From contig JAGRPP010000017.1 of assembly GCA_019449415.1 (NCBI GenBank), forward strand, positions 310,001 through 374,000: a stretch of 64,000 nucleotides of DNA, in the 5' to 3' direction. Positions 33,688 to 43,547 of this stretch are shown one piece after another. A program made the position numbers and the translations under genes. The notes below the pieces were generated by a model that was not told the DNA's origin, did not search any database, and worked only from the letters and a program-made list of their open reading frames with translations. This DNA comes from Geothrix sp. GTDB taxonomy: Bacteria > Acidobacteriota > Holophagae > Holophagales > Holophagaceae. Each line of letters opens with the position of its first letter. The first letter of the stretch is position 1.

Positions 33688-35799
33688 CTAACGCTTGGGG
33701 GCCCCGATCGAAACGGCCGCCGTCTGCTCGTTGTGGTGCTGATCGGCGACCTTCACCAGGATGCGGTCCCCGCGCACGGCCTCGCGCGGCACGATCACAT
33801 CGAAGCGCTCCTCCTTCTGATCGAAGACGCGGTCCTCGGGGACGATCTGGAGCCAGTGCTCGCCATCGGCGCTCACCGCGGCCTCTTTCAGCACCGAGGT
33901 CTCATCCCGGGCCACGAAGCGCAGGCGCACACCCTCGCCTTCGGGCACGGCACTCAGCTCGGCGATGGCCGGGGGCGTGTGGTCGATAAGGAAGGGCGCC
34001 GTGCGCCAGGTGCTCGTGAGGGCGGCATTGAAGGGGACCGTGGGCGCATCCGAAGCGGTCACTTCCAATCGGTAGCGGCCATCGGGCACCGGCAGGGTGT
34101 CGAAGCTGAAGAACTTTTCCTTCCAGGCCTTTTCCAGGAGCAGCGGCGCCCCTCGTTCAGGCACCAACCGGATGGTGAACTCGAGGGCGTCGCCGTTGGG
34201 ATCGTTCACCCGAAACACGAAGCTCGCGCCCCCCCGGCGGAAGCTGCGCTTTTCCGCGCCCATGTAGCCCAGGGCCGGGATGAGCTTCTGGGTCTCCAGG
34301 GGCACGCGCTCGATGCCGATGTCATCGGGTGGCGCGGTGCGGGTGATGACCAGCCCGGGTGGCATGATGTCCACGCCCTCCCAGACCGGCGCCAGGTTGC
34401 GGTGGGCCCAGTGCAGGGTGACGGTCTCCACCGTGGGGGTGGCGCCGCCCCGGGTGCTGCTGAGCCGCAGCCGGAACTGGGCGAACCGGGAGGGCGGCAG
34501 CGCCGGGCGCTCTCCGCTGCGCAGCGGCGGCGTCCACGCACTCCAGGTGGCATCGGGCGTCTCGGTGCTGCCCGTGCGGAACTGCAGCTCCACATTGGTG
34601 CCGGTGGGCAGGTCGGACTCGAGGTAGGCCCGGCCCCAGTCGGCCAGGGGCGCCCCCTTCAGAATCTTCGATTCCAGCGTCCCTTCCGTGGCCTGGGCCT
34701 CGGAGAGCAGGTGCAGCTCGGCGGGATTGGAGCCCACCACCAGCAGATCCCCGCCGGCGGGAAGGAAAGCCGTGGCCTGGGCCGTCCCCAGTTCCTGCAC
34801 CACCGCGAAAGGCGCGAAAGGATCGGTGTCGCGGGCCTTGCCCAAGGGCAGCGAGAAGAGGCGCGAACGGTTGCCCGTACCCACGAGCAGCTGCCCCTTC
34901 CAGGCCGTCAGGGCATAGACCTGGCTCTGGGCGCTCTGCCACAGGGTTTCCGGCACCCGGTCCCGGTCCAGGCGGATGACGGCGGAGCGAGCCGTGCTGG
35001 CCGTATCGGCCTGCAGGTAGCCCTCCCGGCGCTCCAGCTGACCCGTGCTGAATTTGGGCGTGAGCCCGTTGTCGGCGCCGACATAGAGCTGGCCCTCGGC
35101 CACAGCCAGGGCGCGCACTTCCTCGAAGGGCGTGTCCATGAGCGTTTCCAGGCGATCGCCCTGCCGGCTGTAGCGCAGCACCAGGCCCCGGCCATGGCTG
35201 CCCAGGTACCAGCCGCCCTGCCCGTCCGGCGTCATGGCCGTGAAGGCCGTCTCATCGGCCAGTTCCGCCAGGCGGCGGCTCGAGCCTTCCCTCGCCTGCA
35301 GCAGCACCGCCCCCTTCTCGGACCCGCCCGCCACGATCACCGCGTCGCCCTCGACGGCCAGAGCCCATACGATGCGGGCTTCGATGTCGGCGAACGGCTT
35401 CACCTCGCCGGCGGGGGACACCCGGAACAGCTTGCCCTCGCCCGTGGGCGCCACCACCAGATCCTGCCCCAGCCGGGCCAGAGCGAACACGATGCCGCCC
35501 TTCACCTGGCCGAGCGGCTTCACCTGGCCGCCCGCATAGTGGAAGAGCTTGCCGTCCGTGCCTGCGGACAGGTAGGCCCCGCCGGCTCCGTCCGACACCG
35601 CCGCCCAGATGACGCCCTCGGGCAGCTGGCCCACGCGCCGAAGGTTCGGCGCCAGGCGCAGGCGACCGTCGGCGCCGATGCGAACGCCGCGTGTCTCGGA
35701 ACCCAGCCAGTCGTTGAATCCCGAGAAGGTCGCCATGGGCTGGTCCGCCAAGGCGGCGACGCTCAGGACGGCGGGAAGCAGCAAGGTCAGCCAGCGCAT
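33688..35799 (-). CDS. Exported beta-propeller protein
   Basis: 703-aa protein with a signal peptide (MRWLTLLLPAVLSVAALA). The first 400 residues show recurring blade-like motifs (for example VIWAAVSDGAGGAYLSAGTD and IVFALARLGQDLVVAPTGEG), consistent with a WD40/YVTN-type propeller. From about 410 on, strand-rich Ig/FnIII-like segments follow (DHTPPAIAELSAVPEGEGV). No catalytic motif is seen, so it is probably a binding or scaffold protein. ATG 35799 has AGGAAAGGG 4 nt upstream; earlier in-frame starts overlapping the upstream gene have no site. It follows the S55 peptidase gene by 23 bp, and the two probably work together. Confidence 0.75.
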   Translation of the reverse strand: MRWLTLLLPAVLSVAALADQPMATFSGFNDWLGSETRGVRIGADGRLRLAPNLRRVGQLPEGVIWAAVSDGAGGAYLSAGTDGKLFHYAGGQVKPLGQVKGGIVFALARLGQDLVVAPTGEGKLFRVSPAGEVKPFADIEARIVWALAVEGDAVIVAGGSEKGAVLLQAREGSSRRLAELADETAFTAMTPDGQGGWYLGSHGRGLVLRYSRQGDRLETLMDTPFEEVRALAVAEGQLYVGADNGLTPKFSTGQLERREGYLQADTASTARSAVIRLDRDRVPETLWQSAQSQVYALTAWKGQLLVGTGNRSRLFSLPLGKARDTDPFAPFAVVQELGTAQATAFLPAGGDLLVVGSNPAELHLLSEAQATEGTLESKILKGAPLADWGRAYLESDLPTGTNVELQFRTGSTETPDATWSAWTPPLRSGERPALPPSRFAQFRLRLSSTRGGATPTVETVTLHWAHRNLAPVWEGVDIMPPGLVITRTAPPDDIGIERVPLETQKLIPALGYMGAEKRSFRRGGASFVFRVNDPNGDALEFTIRLVPERGAPLLLEKAWKEKFFSFDTLPVPDGRYRLEVTASDAPTVPFNAALTSTWRTAPFLIDHTPPAIAELSAVPEGEGVRLRFVARDETSVLKEAAVSADGEHWLQIVPEDRVFDQKEERFDVIVPREAVRGDRILVKVADQHHNEQTAAVSIGAPKR

Positions 35800-35822
35800 A
35801 GAACCCTTTCCTCTCATGCTCA

Positions 35823-37568
35823 TCACTCGATCTCCACTTCCAACTGGCTGAGGCCGCGGACTTCCCGCTCCAGCGGCAGCACGGCGCGGCCCACAATCCT
35901 GCGCTGCAGGCGGTTGTCGCTGCTGGCCCCATCGCCGCCGACCAGGCTGGCCACGGTGGGGGGGATCCCCTCGATGCGGCTGCCGCGGAGGCCCGCGCCC
36001 GGCTGCGCCTGCACCAACAGGGCGTAGGCGTGGTTGTTCCGGAGGGCCCCGTTCAGGATCCGCACCATGTCGTTCAGGCTGGCCACTTCGATCATCCGTT
36101 CGTCCGGATCCGCCGCCATGAGGCTGAAGCCGTCGCCCACCATGAGGATGGCCTTGCCCTTGGCGGCCGAGGAAGGCACCTGGATGTTGAAGGTGGCCGT
36201 CTCCCGCACGCCCTGGATGTTCTGGAGGGTCACCAGCACGGGCAGCACCTCGCCGCGCTTGGCCCGGGCCTTGAGCAGGCGGACGCCGGCGATGCCCGTG
36301 AGGTCGAGCCGCTCCTCCGCCTTGATGGTGAGCGAGATGCCCTCGAACACGGGCCGCTCGAAGGGGTTGAAGCTCACGGCCTGCAGGATGCCGCCCACAT
36401 ACTGCGCCATCCGAAGGGAATTCAGATCTGCGATGACATTTTCGATCTGGATGGCGGGATGCCCGGCCAGCTTGATGTTCCCCTGCATGGAGAGGCTCTG
36501 GAACCCCAGGCCGCGGGTGTGGGCCTCCAGGGTCTGGGCCACGGCCGTGGCCGCCAGCGCGGGCGTGACCACGGGATGATCCATGATCTCGAAGCGGAAG
36601 TTCAGCGTCCGCTTGCCCCCCAGGTTCAGGCCGATGCGCAGGGGCACCATGCGGGCCTCAGCCCCCAGCAGCCCCGCCACGCCCGAACTGCGATCCAGGC
36701 GCAGGGCGCCGATGGGCGCCACCGGCATGGCCATCTTGAAGGAGCTCTGGTAGCTGGCCACGGTGCTGGCCACCGTGGCCGACCACAGCGGCAGGTCCAC
36801 GGGCCCCAGGTTGAACAGCTGGTGGCCGAAGAGCAGGATGCGCTTGCCCGAGACATAGGTGATGGTGCCCGCGGCCGCCAGATCCAGGTCGCCCTGCATG
36901 AGCGTGACCGCCACCATGCCGCCGGGCTCCAGGGGGCTGGCCTCCTCGCGGCTCCCGGACATCACGGGGGCAGCGGCGAAGGTGACCGGCAGTCCCGCCC
37001 AGAGGCGCTGGACCTCGGCTCCCAGGGCGCTGCCGGCGATGGACATGGACAGCGCCTGGGGGTCCGGGTCGCCCATCAGGGCCCGGAAGTCGAGCATCTG
37101 GCCCGTGAGGGCGGACTTGAGGACCTTCGGCGGCTCCAGCTTGGGCAGGATCAGGGGGGTCCGGCTCGGGGCGGTCTCGGGGATGTCCCGGAGCTGATCC
37201 AGCATCTCGGCGATGGGCGTGATGCCCCCGATGGCCTCCTTCTCAAAGGCGATGCCCGTGCTGAGGGCCCCGATGAGCTTGCCGTCGATGTAACAGGGAC
37301 TGCCGCTCATGCCGGCCAGAATGCCGGTTTCCGCCAAGGGCCCCCCTGATGCCCTCACCATAATTCGGCTGCGGCCCGGCGCGGCGTTCTTTTGGACGCC
37401 CAACACCTCGAAGTCGAACCGCTCGATCTTGCCGCCCTGGAACACGGTCCGGCCGTACCCCTTCATGCCGGCGCGGATCTCGGACGCGCCCATGGTGGCT
37501 GGTCCCTGGGCACACAGGGAGGCCCCGAGGAGGAGGGTGAAGGCAAGGGCGACCAGTTTCATCGACAT
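35823..37568 (-). CDS. SpoIVB-type S55 peptidase domain protein, exported
   Basis: 581-aa protein with a signal peptide (to LCAQ). The S55 domain contains the nucleophile in GMSGSPCYIDGKLIGALS (near residues 85-102), as in SpoIVB, and IRAGMKGYGRTVFQG as the probable general-base region. Later parts are strand-rich (LLFGHQLFNLGPVDLPLWSA) and I cannot assign them. Spore formation is not expected here; in non-sporulating acidobacteria this family is a periplasmic protein of unknown target. It forms an operon with the beta-propeller gene downstream. The ribosome site is weak. Confidence 0.85.
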   Translation of the reverse strand: MSMKLVALAFTLLLGASLCAQGPATMGASEIRAGMKGYGRTVFQGGKIERFDFEVLGVQKNAAPGRSRIMVRASGGPLAETGILAGMSGSPCYIDGKLIGALSTGIAFEKEAIGGITPIAEMLDQLRDIPETAPSRTPLILPKLEPPKVLKSALTGQMLDFRALMGDPDPQALSMSIAGSALGAEVQRLWAGLPVTFAAAPVMSGSREEASPLEPGGMVAVTLMQGDLDLAAAGTITYVSGKRILLFGHQLFNLGPVDLPLWSATVASTVASYQSSFKMAMPVAPIGALRLDRSSGVAGLLGAEARMVPLRIGLNLGGKRTLNFRFEIMDHPVVTPALAATAVAQTLEAHTRGLGFQSLSMQGNIKLAGHPAIQIENVIADLNSLRMAQYVGGILQAVSFNPFERPVFEGISLTIKAEERLDLTGIAGVRLLKARAKRGEVLPVLVTLQNIQGVRETATFNIQVPSSAAKGKAILMVGDGFSLMAADPDERMIEVASLNDMVRILNGALRNNHAYALLVQAQPGAGLRGSRIEGIPPTVASLVGGDGASSDNRLQRRIVGRAVLPLEREVRGLSQLEVEIE

Positions 37569-37593
37569 CTCAAGGAAAGAATGAAGCCTAGCA

Positions 37594-37620
37594 GGGCTGT
37601 CCCGGGAACCGGGACGGCCC
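37594..37620. other. GC-rich hairpin in the divergent upstream region
   Basis: GGGCTGTCCCGG-GAA-CCGGGACGGCCC forms a 12-bp stem with one wobble pair. It lies 26 bp upstream of the S55 peptidase start, in the 170-bp region shared with the TonB receptor gene. It may be a structured leader or a protein-binding site; no T run follows on either strand. Confidence 0.4.
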
Positions 37621-37738
37621 CCGAGCGGGCGCCCCTGTGACCTTCAGGTGCCCGGGGTGACATTTTCGTTCCTTGACCATCCGGTCCTTTTATTACGAGG
37701 GGGTCTGAGGCTACTCTTGGGGCACGGAGGAACTTCCC

Positions 37739-40690
37739 ATGCGTTCAAGGCATTTGAACAGCTCAACCCTGGTGGCCCTGCTGGTCGCGGCGGCTCCGCT
37801 CATGGCCCAGGGCGTGTCCGCCCAGCTGGGCGGCCGGATCATGGATACCAAGGGCGCGGCCGTGGCGGGCGCCACGGTGACCATCCGCAACACGGAGACC
37901 GGTCTCACCCGCACCACGCAGACCAACGCCGAAGGGCGCTACCTGGCCACCCTCCTGCCGGTGGGCCCCTACAGCGTCACCGTGACCAAGGCCGGCTTCC
38001 AGACCGCCAGCAATGTGAAGGTGAACCTCAACCTGGGTGATGCCGCCCCCCTCGCCATCCGCCTGGCTCCCGAGACCGGCGCCGTGGTGGAAGTCGTGGC
38101 CGCCGCCAGCCAGGTGGACAGCGAGCGCGCCAGCGCCGCCGCCATCGTCTCCCCCGACAACCTGACCAACCTGCCCGTCTTCAACCGCAACTTCACCAAT
38201 CTCGCGACGCTGGCCCCCCAGGTCGTGGTGGACAGCAGCCGCGGCAACCTCGCCATCGCTGGCCAGCGCGGCGTGAACACCTCCATCAACATCGACGGCG
38301 GCGACAACAACGAGCCCTTCTTCGGCGGCGCCACCGGCGCGGCGGAAGGCAAGACCCCCTTCACCATCTCCATCGAAGCGATCCGCGAGTACCAGGTCGT
38401 CACGGACGGCGCCAGTGCCGAGTTCGGCCGCATGGGCGGTGGCTATGTGAACGCCATCACCAAGAACGGCACCAACGACCTCAGCGGCAGCCTCTTCTAC
38501 TACATGCGCCCCCGCGGCTGGGTGGAAGCCGGCCCGACGCTGCGCCAGCCCAATGGCAGCACCACCACCAATCCCGTCGGCGACTTCCAGCAGGAGCAGT
38601 TCGGCTTCAGCGTGGGCGGCCCCATCGTCAAGGACAAGCTCTTCTACTTCGTGGCCTACGACGCCCAGCGCTACAAGTCCCCCATCAACCAGGTCTGGGG
38701 CGGCAACACACCCGTCACCCTCAATCCCGCTCTCCCGGGCCAGGCCAATGATGCGGTGCTGCTCGCCAAGGGCGGCAGCTACTCCAACAAGCTTGATTCG
38801 GATGTCTACTTCATCCGCTTCGACTGGAACCCCACCATCGACCAGAACATCCAGTTCCGGGTCAACCACTCCAGCTTCAAGGGCGTCACCGGCGCCAGCA
38901 GCATGGCGGCCTACGAGAACCTGGCCTCGGACGATGTGAAGACCGACGCCTATGTCCTCCAGTGGAACTGGGTGATCAACGGCAACTGGATGAACGAGTT
39001 CCGGATCAGCCACACCAAGGACGACATGCCCCGGTCGACCTACTCCAAGATCCCCGAAGTCAGCATCTCCAATGTGGGCTACTACGGCGCCTATCCCTTC
39101 GACCGCACCTACAGCACGAAGCGCACCCAGTTCCAGGAAAACATCAGCTATGTGACGCCGACCTTCCAGGTGAAGGCGGGCGTGGACTACAACGACATCA
39201 ATGTGTCCGAGTTCTTCGCCGGCAACTGGCAGGGCGTCTACCAGTTCAGCTCCCTCGCCAACTTCCGGGCGGGCAACTGGTCCTACTACCGCCAGAACTT
39301 CGGCCTCAACAGCCCCGTGCAGCAGGCGGGCCTCTTCGACACCAGCTACAAGCAGCTGGCTGCGTTCATCCAGACCGACTGGCGCCTCACCGACACCTTC
39401 AAGCTGGGTGTCGGCGTCCGCTGGGATCGCCAGGAGAACCCCGACTTCCCGATCCTGGACATGAGCAACCGGCTCGCGACCACCATGCCCGTGACGGGCA
39501 AGATCCCCACGGACAGCCAGTTCTCCCCCCGCGTGTCCTTCACCTGGACCCCCGCCTTCGACCAGGGCAAGACCGTGGTCCGTGGCAGCGTGGGCCGCTA
39601 TGTGAGCACCACCCCCGCCGTGTTCCTCTACCAGGCCTTCGCGGCCAACGGGATCCGCACGGGCTCCAAGGACTTCCAGCCGACCGAAGCCGCCACCTAC
39701 GGCATCCCCCGCGGCGCGTCCTTCAATGCCTCGAATCCCTACTGGATCTCGGCCATGCCCGCGGGCGTGACCCTCACCGGATTCAATATCTGGAGCTTCA
39801 GTCCCGACTTCAAGAACCCCTACACCGACCGCGTGAACATCGGCGCCGAGCGCCCCTTCTTCGGCGACCTGGTGCTGGGCCTGTCCGCGACCTACGCCAA
39901 GGCTCAGCAGCTTGAGCGCACGGCGGACCTGAACCTCGGCAACCCCACCCCGAATGCCTCCGGCCGCCTCATCTACCCCAGCACCATCAGCGCGTCCGGC
40001 GCCTACACGGCGGTCCGCCCGAACGCGGCCTACGGCACCATGGGCCTGTATCTGTCCGATGCCACCAGCCAGTACCACGCCTACACGGCCAGCATGAAGT
40101 ACCACAAGGATGGCAGCCCCTTCGATGCCCAGCTGTACTACACCTACGCCATCAACAAGGACAGCGACTCCAACGAGCGCAACTACTCCGGCATCGGCAT
40201 CCAGGATCAGGGCCGGCTGGGCGCCCAGTGGGGCTACGCCGATACCGACCGCCGCGAGGTGCTCACGGGCTACTTCAGCTTCCTCGACAAGGAAGTGACG
40301 GGCATCCTGACCTCCGTCTCCATCCGCTACCAGACGGGCACGCCCTACACCCTGACCTACAGCGCCGATGTGAACGGCGATGCCAACAGCACCAATGACC
40401 GCGTCTTCCAGAATGGCGTCGATCCCGGCCGCAACACCCTGCGCGGAGGTTCCAACCTGACCTTCGACCTCGGCCTGCGCCGCGACTTCTTCTTCACGAA
40501 GCGGATCAGGATGACCCTGTCCGCCGATGTGTTCAACCTGCTCAACCGCCAGGACACCTACCTGTCCTACCGCGCCCCCTCGGTTGGCAACGCCTCCACG
40601 ATCGATGCGGTCAACCCGGCGCCCACCCCCCAGCAGACCTGGACCGGCTCTGCCCGCCAGATCCAGATCGGCGCCCGCTTCGCCTTCTAG
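37739..40690 (+). CDS. TonB-dependent receptor with carboxypeptidase-regulatory domain
   Basis: 983-aa outer-membrane protein of the Oar-like class. After the signal peptide (to MAQG) comes a carboxypeptidase-regulatory-like domain (QLGGRIMDTKGAAVAGATVT to about residue 105). A plug follows (GNLAIAGQRGVNTSINIDGG), then a large beta-barrel rich in aromatic strands, ending in QIQIGARFAF with the C-terminal Phe typical of barrels. Acidobacteria have many such receptors, often for carbohydrates or peptides; the ligand here is unknown. GGAGG lies 8 nt before ATG 37739. It is divergent from the S55 peptidase gene and followed by a strong terminator. Confidence 0.93.
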   Translation: MRSRHLNSSTLVALLVAAAPLMAQGVSAQLGGRIMDTKGAAVAGATVTIRNTETGLTRTTQTNAEGRYLATLLPVGPYSVTVTKAGFQTASNVKVNLNLGDAAPLAIRLAPETGAVVEVVAAASQVDSERASAAAIVSPDNLTNLPVFNRNFTNLATLAPQVVVDSSRGNLAIAGQRGVNTSINIDGGDNNEPFFGGATGAAEGKTPFTISIEAIREYQVVTDGASAEFGRMGGGYVNAITKNGTNDLSGSLFYYMRPRGWVEAGPTLRQPNGSTTTNPVGDFQQEQFGFSVGGPIVKDKLFYFVAYDAQRYKSPINQVWGGNTPVTLNPALPGQANDAVLLAKGGSYSNKLDSDVYFIRFDWNPTIDQNIQFRVNHSSFKGVTGASSMAAYENLASDDVKTDAYVLQWNWVINGNWMNEFRISHTKDDMPRSTYSKIPEVSISNVGYYGAYPFDRTYSTKRTQFQENISYVTPTFQVKAGVDYNDINVSEFFAGNWQGVYQFSSLANFRAGNWSYYRQNFGLNSPVQQAGLFDTSYKQLAAFIQTDWRLTDTFKLGVGVRWDRQENPDFPILDMSNRLATTMPVTGKIPTDSQFSPRVSFTWTPAFDQGKTVVRGSVGRYVSTTPAVFLYQAFAANGIRTGSKDFQPTEAATYGIPRGASFNASNPYWISAMPAGVTLTGFNIWSFSPDFKNPYTDRVNIGAERPFFGDLVLGLSATYAKAQQLERTADLNLGNPTPNASGRLIYPSTISASGAYTAVRPNAAYGTMGLYLSDATSQYHAYTASMKYHKDGSPFDAQLYYTYAINKDSDSNERNYSGIGIQDQGRLGAQWGYADTDRREVLTGYFSFLDKEVTGILTSVSIRYQTGTPYTLTYSADVNGDANSTNDRVFQNGVDPGRNTLRGGSNLTFDLGLRRDFFFTKRIRMTLSADVFNLLNRQDTYLSYRAPSVGNASTIDAVNPAPTPQQTWTGSARQIQIGARFAF

Positions 40691-40706
40691 TTCCAACCGC
40701 ACCACG

Positions 40707-40736
40707 AAAGGGCGGCGCACATGCGCCGCCCTTTTT
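40707..40736 (+). terminator. Terminator after the TonB receptor gene
   Basis: GGGCGGCGC-ACAT-GCGCCGCCC is followed by TTTTT, 17 bp after the stop codon. The next gene's -10 box (40740) comes only 4 bp later. Confidence 0.93.
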
Positions 40737-40739
40737 CGT

Positions 40740-40751
40740 TAGTCTGGAGGC
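40740..40751 (+). promoter_or_regulatory. -10 box of probably leaderless ymdB-like gene
   Basis: TAGTCT (40740-40745), then GGAGGC and ATG 40752. It has the same 6-nt geometry as 7359 and 23712. Confidence 0.5.
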
Positions 40752-41522
40752 ATGCGAATCCTGGCCTTGGGCGATGTGGTGGGAGAGCCGGGACGGCGGC
40801 TGGTGGAGGCCTTCCTGCCCGACCTGCGCCGGGAGACCGGGGCCGATCTGGTGGTGGTGAACGGCGAGAACGCCGCCCACGGCCACGGCATCACGGAGAC
40901 CATCGCCCGGGAATGGTTCGATCGGTACGGCGTGGATGTCATCACCACGGGCAACCACGCGTTCGATGTGAAGGGCATCGACGGCTATTTCCGGCAGGAG
41001 CCCCGCCTGCTCCGGCCCGCCAACCACCCCCCGGACACCGCCGGAAACGGCTGGGTGAAGCTCCACACGCCTTCCGGTGCCGAGGTGCTGATCATCAACC
41101 TCATGGGCCGGGTGCACATGCCTCCCTGCGAATGCCCCTTCCGCTGCGTCGACGCCATCCTCCAGAAAGAGCGGGCCGACCTGGTACTCGTGGACATGCA
41201 CGCCGAGGCCACCAGCGAGGCCCAGGCCATGGGCCACCACCTGGATGGCCGCGCCGCCGCCGTCCTCGGCACCCACACCCATGTCCCCACCCTGGATGCC
41301 AAGGTGCTGCCTGGCGGCGTCGCCTATGTAACCGACATCGGCATGACCGGCCCCTACGAAGGCGTCATCGGCATGAAGAAGGAGGCCAGCCTGGGCCGCT
41401 TCCTGAAAGTACAGCGCCCCCGGTACGAAGTCGCCGAAGGCGACCTCCAGCTCCATGCGGTCCTCGTCACCACCGATGGCCGCAAGGCGACGGCCATCGA
41501 GAGGCTCCTCCGGCGGCTTTGA
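40752..41522 (+). CDS. YmdB-family metallophosphoesterase
   Basis: 256-aa protein of the TIGR00282/YmdB family, dinuclear-metal phosphodiesterases acting on 2',3'-cAMP in Bacillus. Metal ligands are visible in LGDVVGEPG (Asp), NGENAAHGHG (Asn, Glu), TTGNHAFD (Asn, His), VDMHAEATSE, and GTHTHVPTLD (two His). The family is cytoplasmic and linked to changes in RNA turnover and biofilm or motility choice in other bacteria. It is a single gene, convergent with a small hypothetical gene 34 bp downstream. Confidence 0.93.
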   Translation: MRILALGDVVGEPGRRLVEAFLPDLRRETGADLVVVNGENAAHGHGITETIAREWFDRYGVDVITTGNHAFDVKGIDGYFRQEPRLLRPANHPPDTAGNGWVKLHTPSGAEVLIINLMGRVHMPPCECPFRCVDAILQKERADLVLVDMHAEATSEAQAMGHHLDGRAAAVLGTHTHVPTLDAKVLPGGVAYVTDIGMTGPYEGVIGMKKEASLGRFLKVQRPRYEVAEGDLQLHAVLVTTDGRKATAIERLLRRL

Positions 41523-41556
41523 GGCACGCCTTTCCCTTCCGGGAATCGTGGAGCGG

Positions 41557-41859
41557 TCAGCGGCTGAAGCGCCTGAGCATCCGCATGTTCCGCCGGTACG
41601 CCACCCCGCGGGTGAAGTTGATGGCCACCTGCCGGGGGAAGCGGGTGATGGAACTGGCCAGGGTGATGAAGACGCGCACCGTTTGGGCCGGGCCCCGGCC
41701 CTGCCGGCTGGCGTTGTCGTAATAGACCATCAGCGCCTGGCGCATGGTGGCGCGGGGCAGGTTGAAGAGGCCATAGCTCTCGATCACATCGTGGTTGATG
41801 CGGCGGGTACCGTCTTGTTCGGTGACGATGAGGTCCTCGGGGCGGATCTCCTGGGTCAT
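41557..41859 (-). CDS. Hypothetical protein
   Basis: 100-aa basic protein that I do not recognise. The N-terminus is acidic (TQEIRPEDLIVTEQDGTRRI), the middle is helix-like (RATMRQALMVYYDNAS) and the C-terminus is Arg-rich (RNMRMLRRFSR). There is no signal peptide or clear membrane helix. ATG 41859 has GAGGAG 6 nt upstream. It lies between the convergent YmdB gene and the aquaporin gene on the same strand (70 bp upstream). Confidence 0.65.
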   Translation of the reverse strand: MTQEIRPEDLIVTEQDGTRRINHDVIESYGLFNLPRATMRQALMVYYDNASRQGRGPAQTVRVFITLASSITRFPRQVAINFTRGVAYRRNMRMLRRFSR

Positions 41860-41928
41860 GGCGGCTCCTCGGGTCAAGAGTGTATCGGCCCGAAGGGGGG
41901 TTTGCTGTAGCCAGGGCCTCCAGGCCCC

Positions 41929-42606
41929 TCAATCCTCGAGTTTCGGGAACACGAAACCGGCCAAAGCCGCTCCGATCAGAGGGGCCACCCAGAAGAGCCA
42001 GAGCTGGGACAGGGCCCATCCGCCCACGAACAGGGCCGGGCCCGTGCTGCGGGCCGGGTTCACGGAGGTGTTCGTGACGGGAATGCTGATGAGGTGGATG
42101 AGGGTCAGGCAGAGGCCGATGGCGATGGGGGCGAAGCCCGGCGCCGCCTTCTTGGCCGTGCTGCCCAGGATCACCATGAGGAAGAAGAAGGTCATCACGA
42201 CTTCCGTGAGGAGGGCCGCGCCGAGCCCGTACTTCCCGGGGGAGTGCTCCCCGAATCCATTGCTGGCGAACCCGCCGATGGCGGAGCCGTTGCCCGTGGC
42301 GATCACATAGAGGATGGCCGAGGCCGCCACGGCCCCCAGCACTTGGGCGACCCAGTACCCCGCGAGGTCCTTGAAGGGGAAGCGTCCGCCCACGGCAAGT
42401 CCCAGGGTCACGGCGGGGTTCAGGTGGCAGCCGGAGATGGGTCCGATGGCGAAGGCCATGGTGAGCACCGTGAGGCCGAAGGCCAGGCTGACGCCGTGGA
42501 GCCCGATCCCCACGCCCGGGAAGGCCGCGGCCAGCACCGCGCTGCCACACCCGCCCAGCACCAGCCAGAGGGTCCCAACGAATTCCGCCGCAAGTCGCTT
42601 GTTCAC
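41929..42606 (-). CDS. aqpZ: Aquaporin Z
   Basis: 225-aa channel with six membrane helices and two half-helices. Both pore motifs are present: HLNPAVT and SVNPARS. The selectivity-filter residues match water-specific AqpZ: Phe in LAFGL, His in LIHLIS, the Thr before SVNP and the Arg of NPAR. It would allow fast water flow through the inner membrane. It is a single gene; the exonuclease gene upstream on the same strand ends 83 bp before it. Confidence 0.95.
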   Translation of the reverse strand: MNKRLAAEFVGTLWLVLGGCGSAVLAAAFPGVGIGLHGVSLAFGLTVLTMAFAIGPISGCHLNPAVTLGLAVGGRFPFKDLAGYWVAQVLGAVAASAILYVIATGNGSAIGGFASNGFGEHSPGKYGLGAALLTEVVMTFFFLMVILGSTAKKAAPGFAPIAIGLCLTLIHLISIPVTNTSVNPARSTGPALFVGGWALSQLWLFWVAPLIGAALAGFVFPKLED

Positions 42607-42689
42607 ACATCCTCCCTTGGAAGAAAACGCAACGACTGGAATGTTGCGGCCAGTCTAGCGGCCTTCAGGATGGATTCAAGCAGAAGGGG

Positions 42690-43505
42690 TCAGGAAAGGC
42701 GGGTCCAGCCCTCCAGATACAGGTTGAAGCCAGGATCGACGGCGGCCTTCTGCTGGACGAGAGCCCGGATCTGGGCCTCTTCGGCCTCCATCTGTTCCGG
42801 CGACAGGTGGCCGGAGAGGGTCATGGCCCGCAGCCAGACCAGGAAGGTCGTGAGGGCGTCGAACTGGTTGTAGCGTACGATGCCGGCCAGGTCCCCGGCG
42901 CGCCACAGGTCGATGACGCTCTTGCCGTCCGTGCCCAGCTTGCCGGGAATGCCGCAGGCCGTCGCCAGTTCGTGGAGGGTGGAGGAAGCCTTGCCCCAGG
43001 CGCCGGTGATCTCGCGCAGGTCGATGTGCTGATTGCCGTAGCGGTCGAAGAAATCGCCTGCGGCCCACTTCTCCGCGCTGCGCCCCAGGCCCGGGATCGA
43101 CAGCCGGTGGACCATGGCCCGCTGCACCAGAATGGGCAGGTCCGAGTCCCTGGAGTTGAAGCCCACCAGCTGTGGCTTCTTGTCCCCGATGGCCAGCAGG
43201 AAGCGGCGGAGCAGCTCGTCCTCCGGCAGTGCCTCGGGCCCTTCCGGCAGCGCGTAGAGGCGGTGCTGCACCTCGCCATGCTTCACGGTCCGGATCACCG
43301 CGGCGATGGACACCACGCGGCAGAGGATGGTCTTCAGGTAGGGCCGGGGGTCGGCCTCGGTGGCGCCGCCGTAGGCCCAGAGGCGGGTGATCACCTCGTC
43401 ATCCGGCATGTCCCCGGGCAGGTCCAGCACCCGGCGCCCGGTGGCCGGATCCGGCACCCATTCGGCGTCGAAGGCGAAGATCTGGTGATGGGGGGGTCGC
43501 AACAT
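42690..43505 (-). CDS. PolB-like 3'-5' exonuclease
   Basis: 271-aa DEDD-type nuclease of the predicted PolB-like exonuclease family (DNA_pol_B_exo2). The three acidic motifs are seen: FDAEWV (Exo I, residues 11-16), GFNSRDSDLPIL (Exo II) and RYNQFDALTT (Exo III). It lacks any polymerase domain, so it may proofread or trim DNA in trans. GGAGG precedes ATG 43505. It follows the DoxX gene by 42 bp on the same strand. Confidence 0.88.
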   Translation of the reverse strand: MLRPPHHQIFAFDAEWVPDPATGRRVLDLPGDMPDDEVITRLWAYGGATEADPRPYLKTILCRVVSIAAVIRTVKHGEVQHRLYALPEGPEALPEDELLRRFLLAIGDKKPQLVGFNSRDSDLPILVQRAMVHRLSIPGLGRSAEKWAAGDFFDRYGNQHIDLREITGAWGKASSTLHELATACGIPGKLGTDGKSVIDLWRAGDLAGIVRYNQFDALTTFLVWLRAMTLSGHLSPEQMEAEEAQIRALVQQKAAVDPGFNLYLEGWTRLS

Positions 43506-43547
43506 CCTTCAACCTCCGCGTGTGTTTGCCTTCGATTCCTAGCGATC

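Noticed and set aside
37763..40720. Open frame of nearly 1000 codons on the minus strand opposite the TonB receptor
   Set aside because: Its translation is rich in Gly, His, Val and Ala without domains, as expected from reading the antisense frame of a GC-rich gene; the plus-strand protein is unmistakable.
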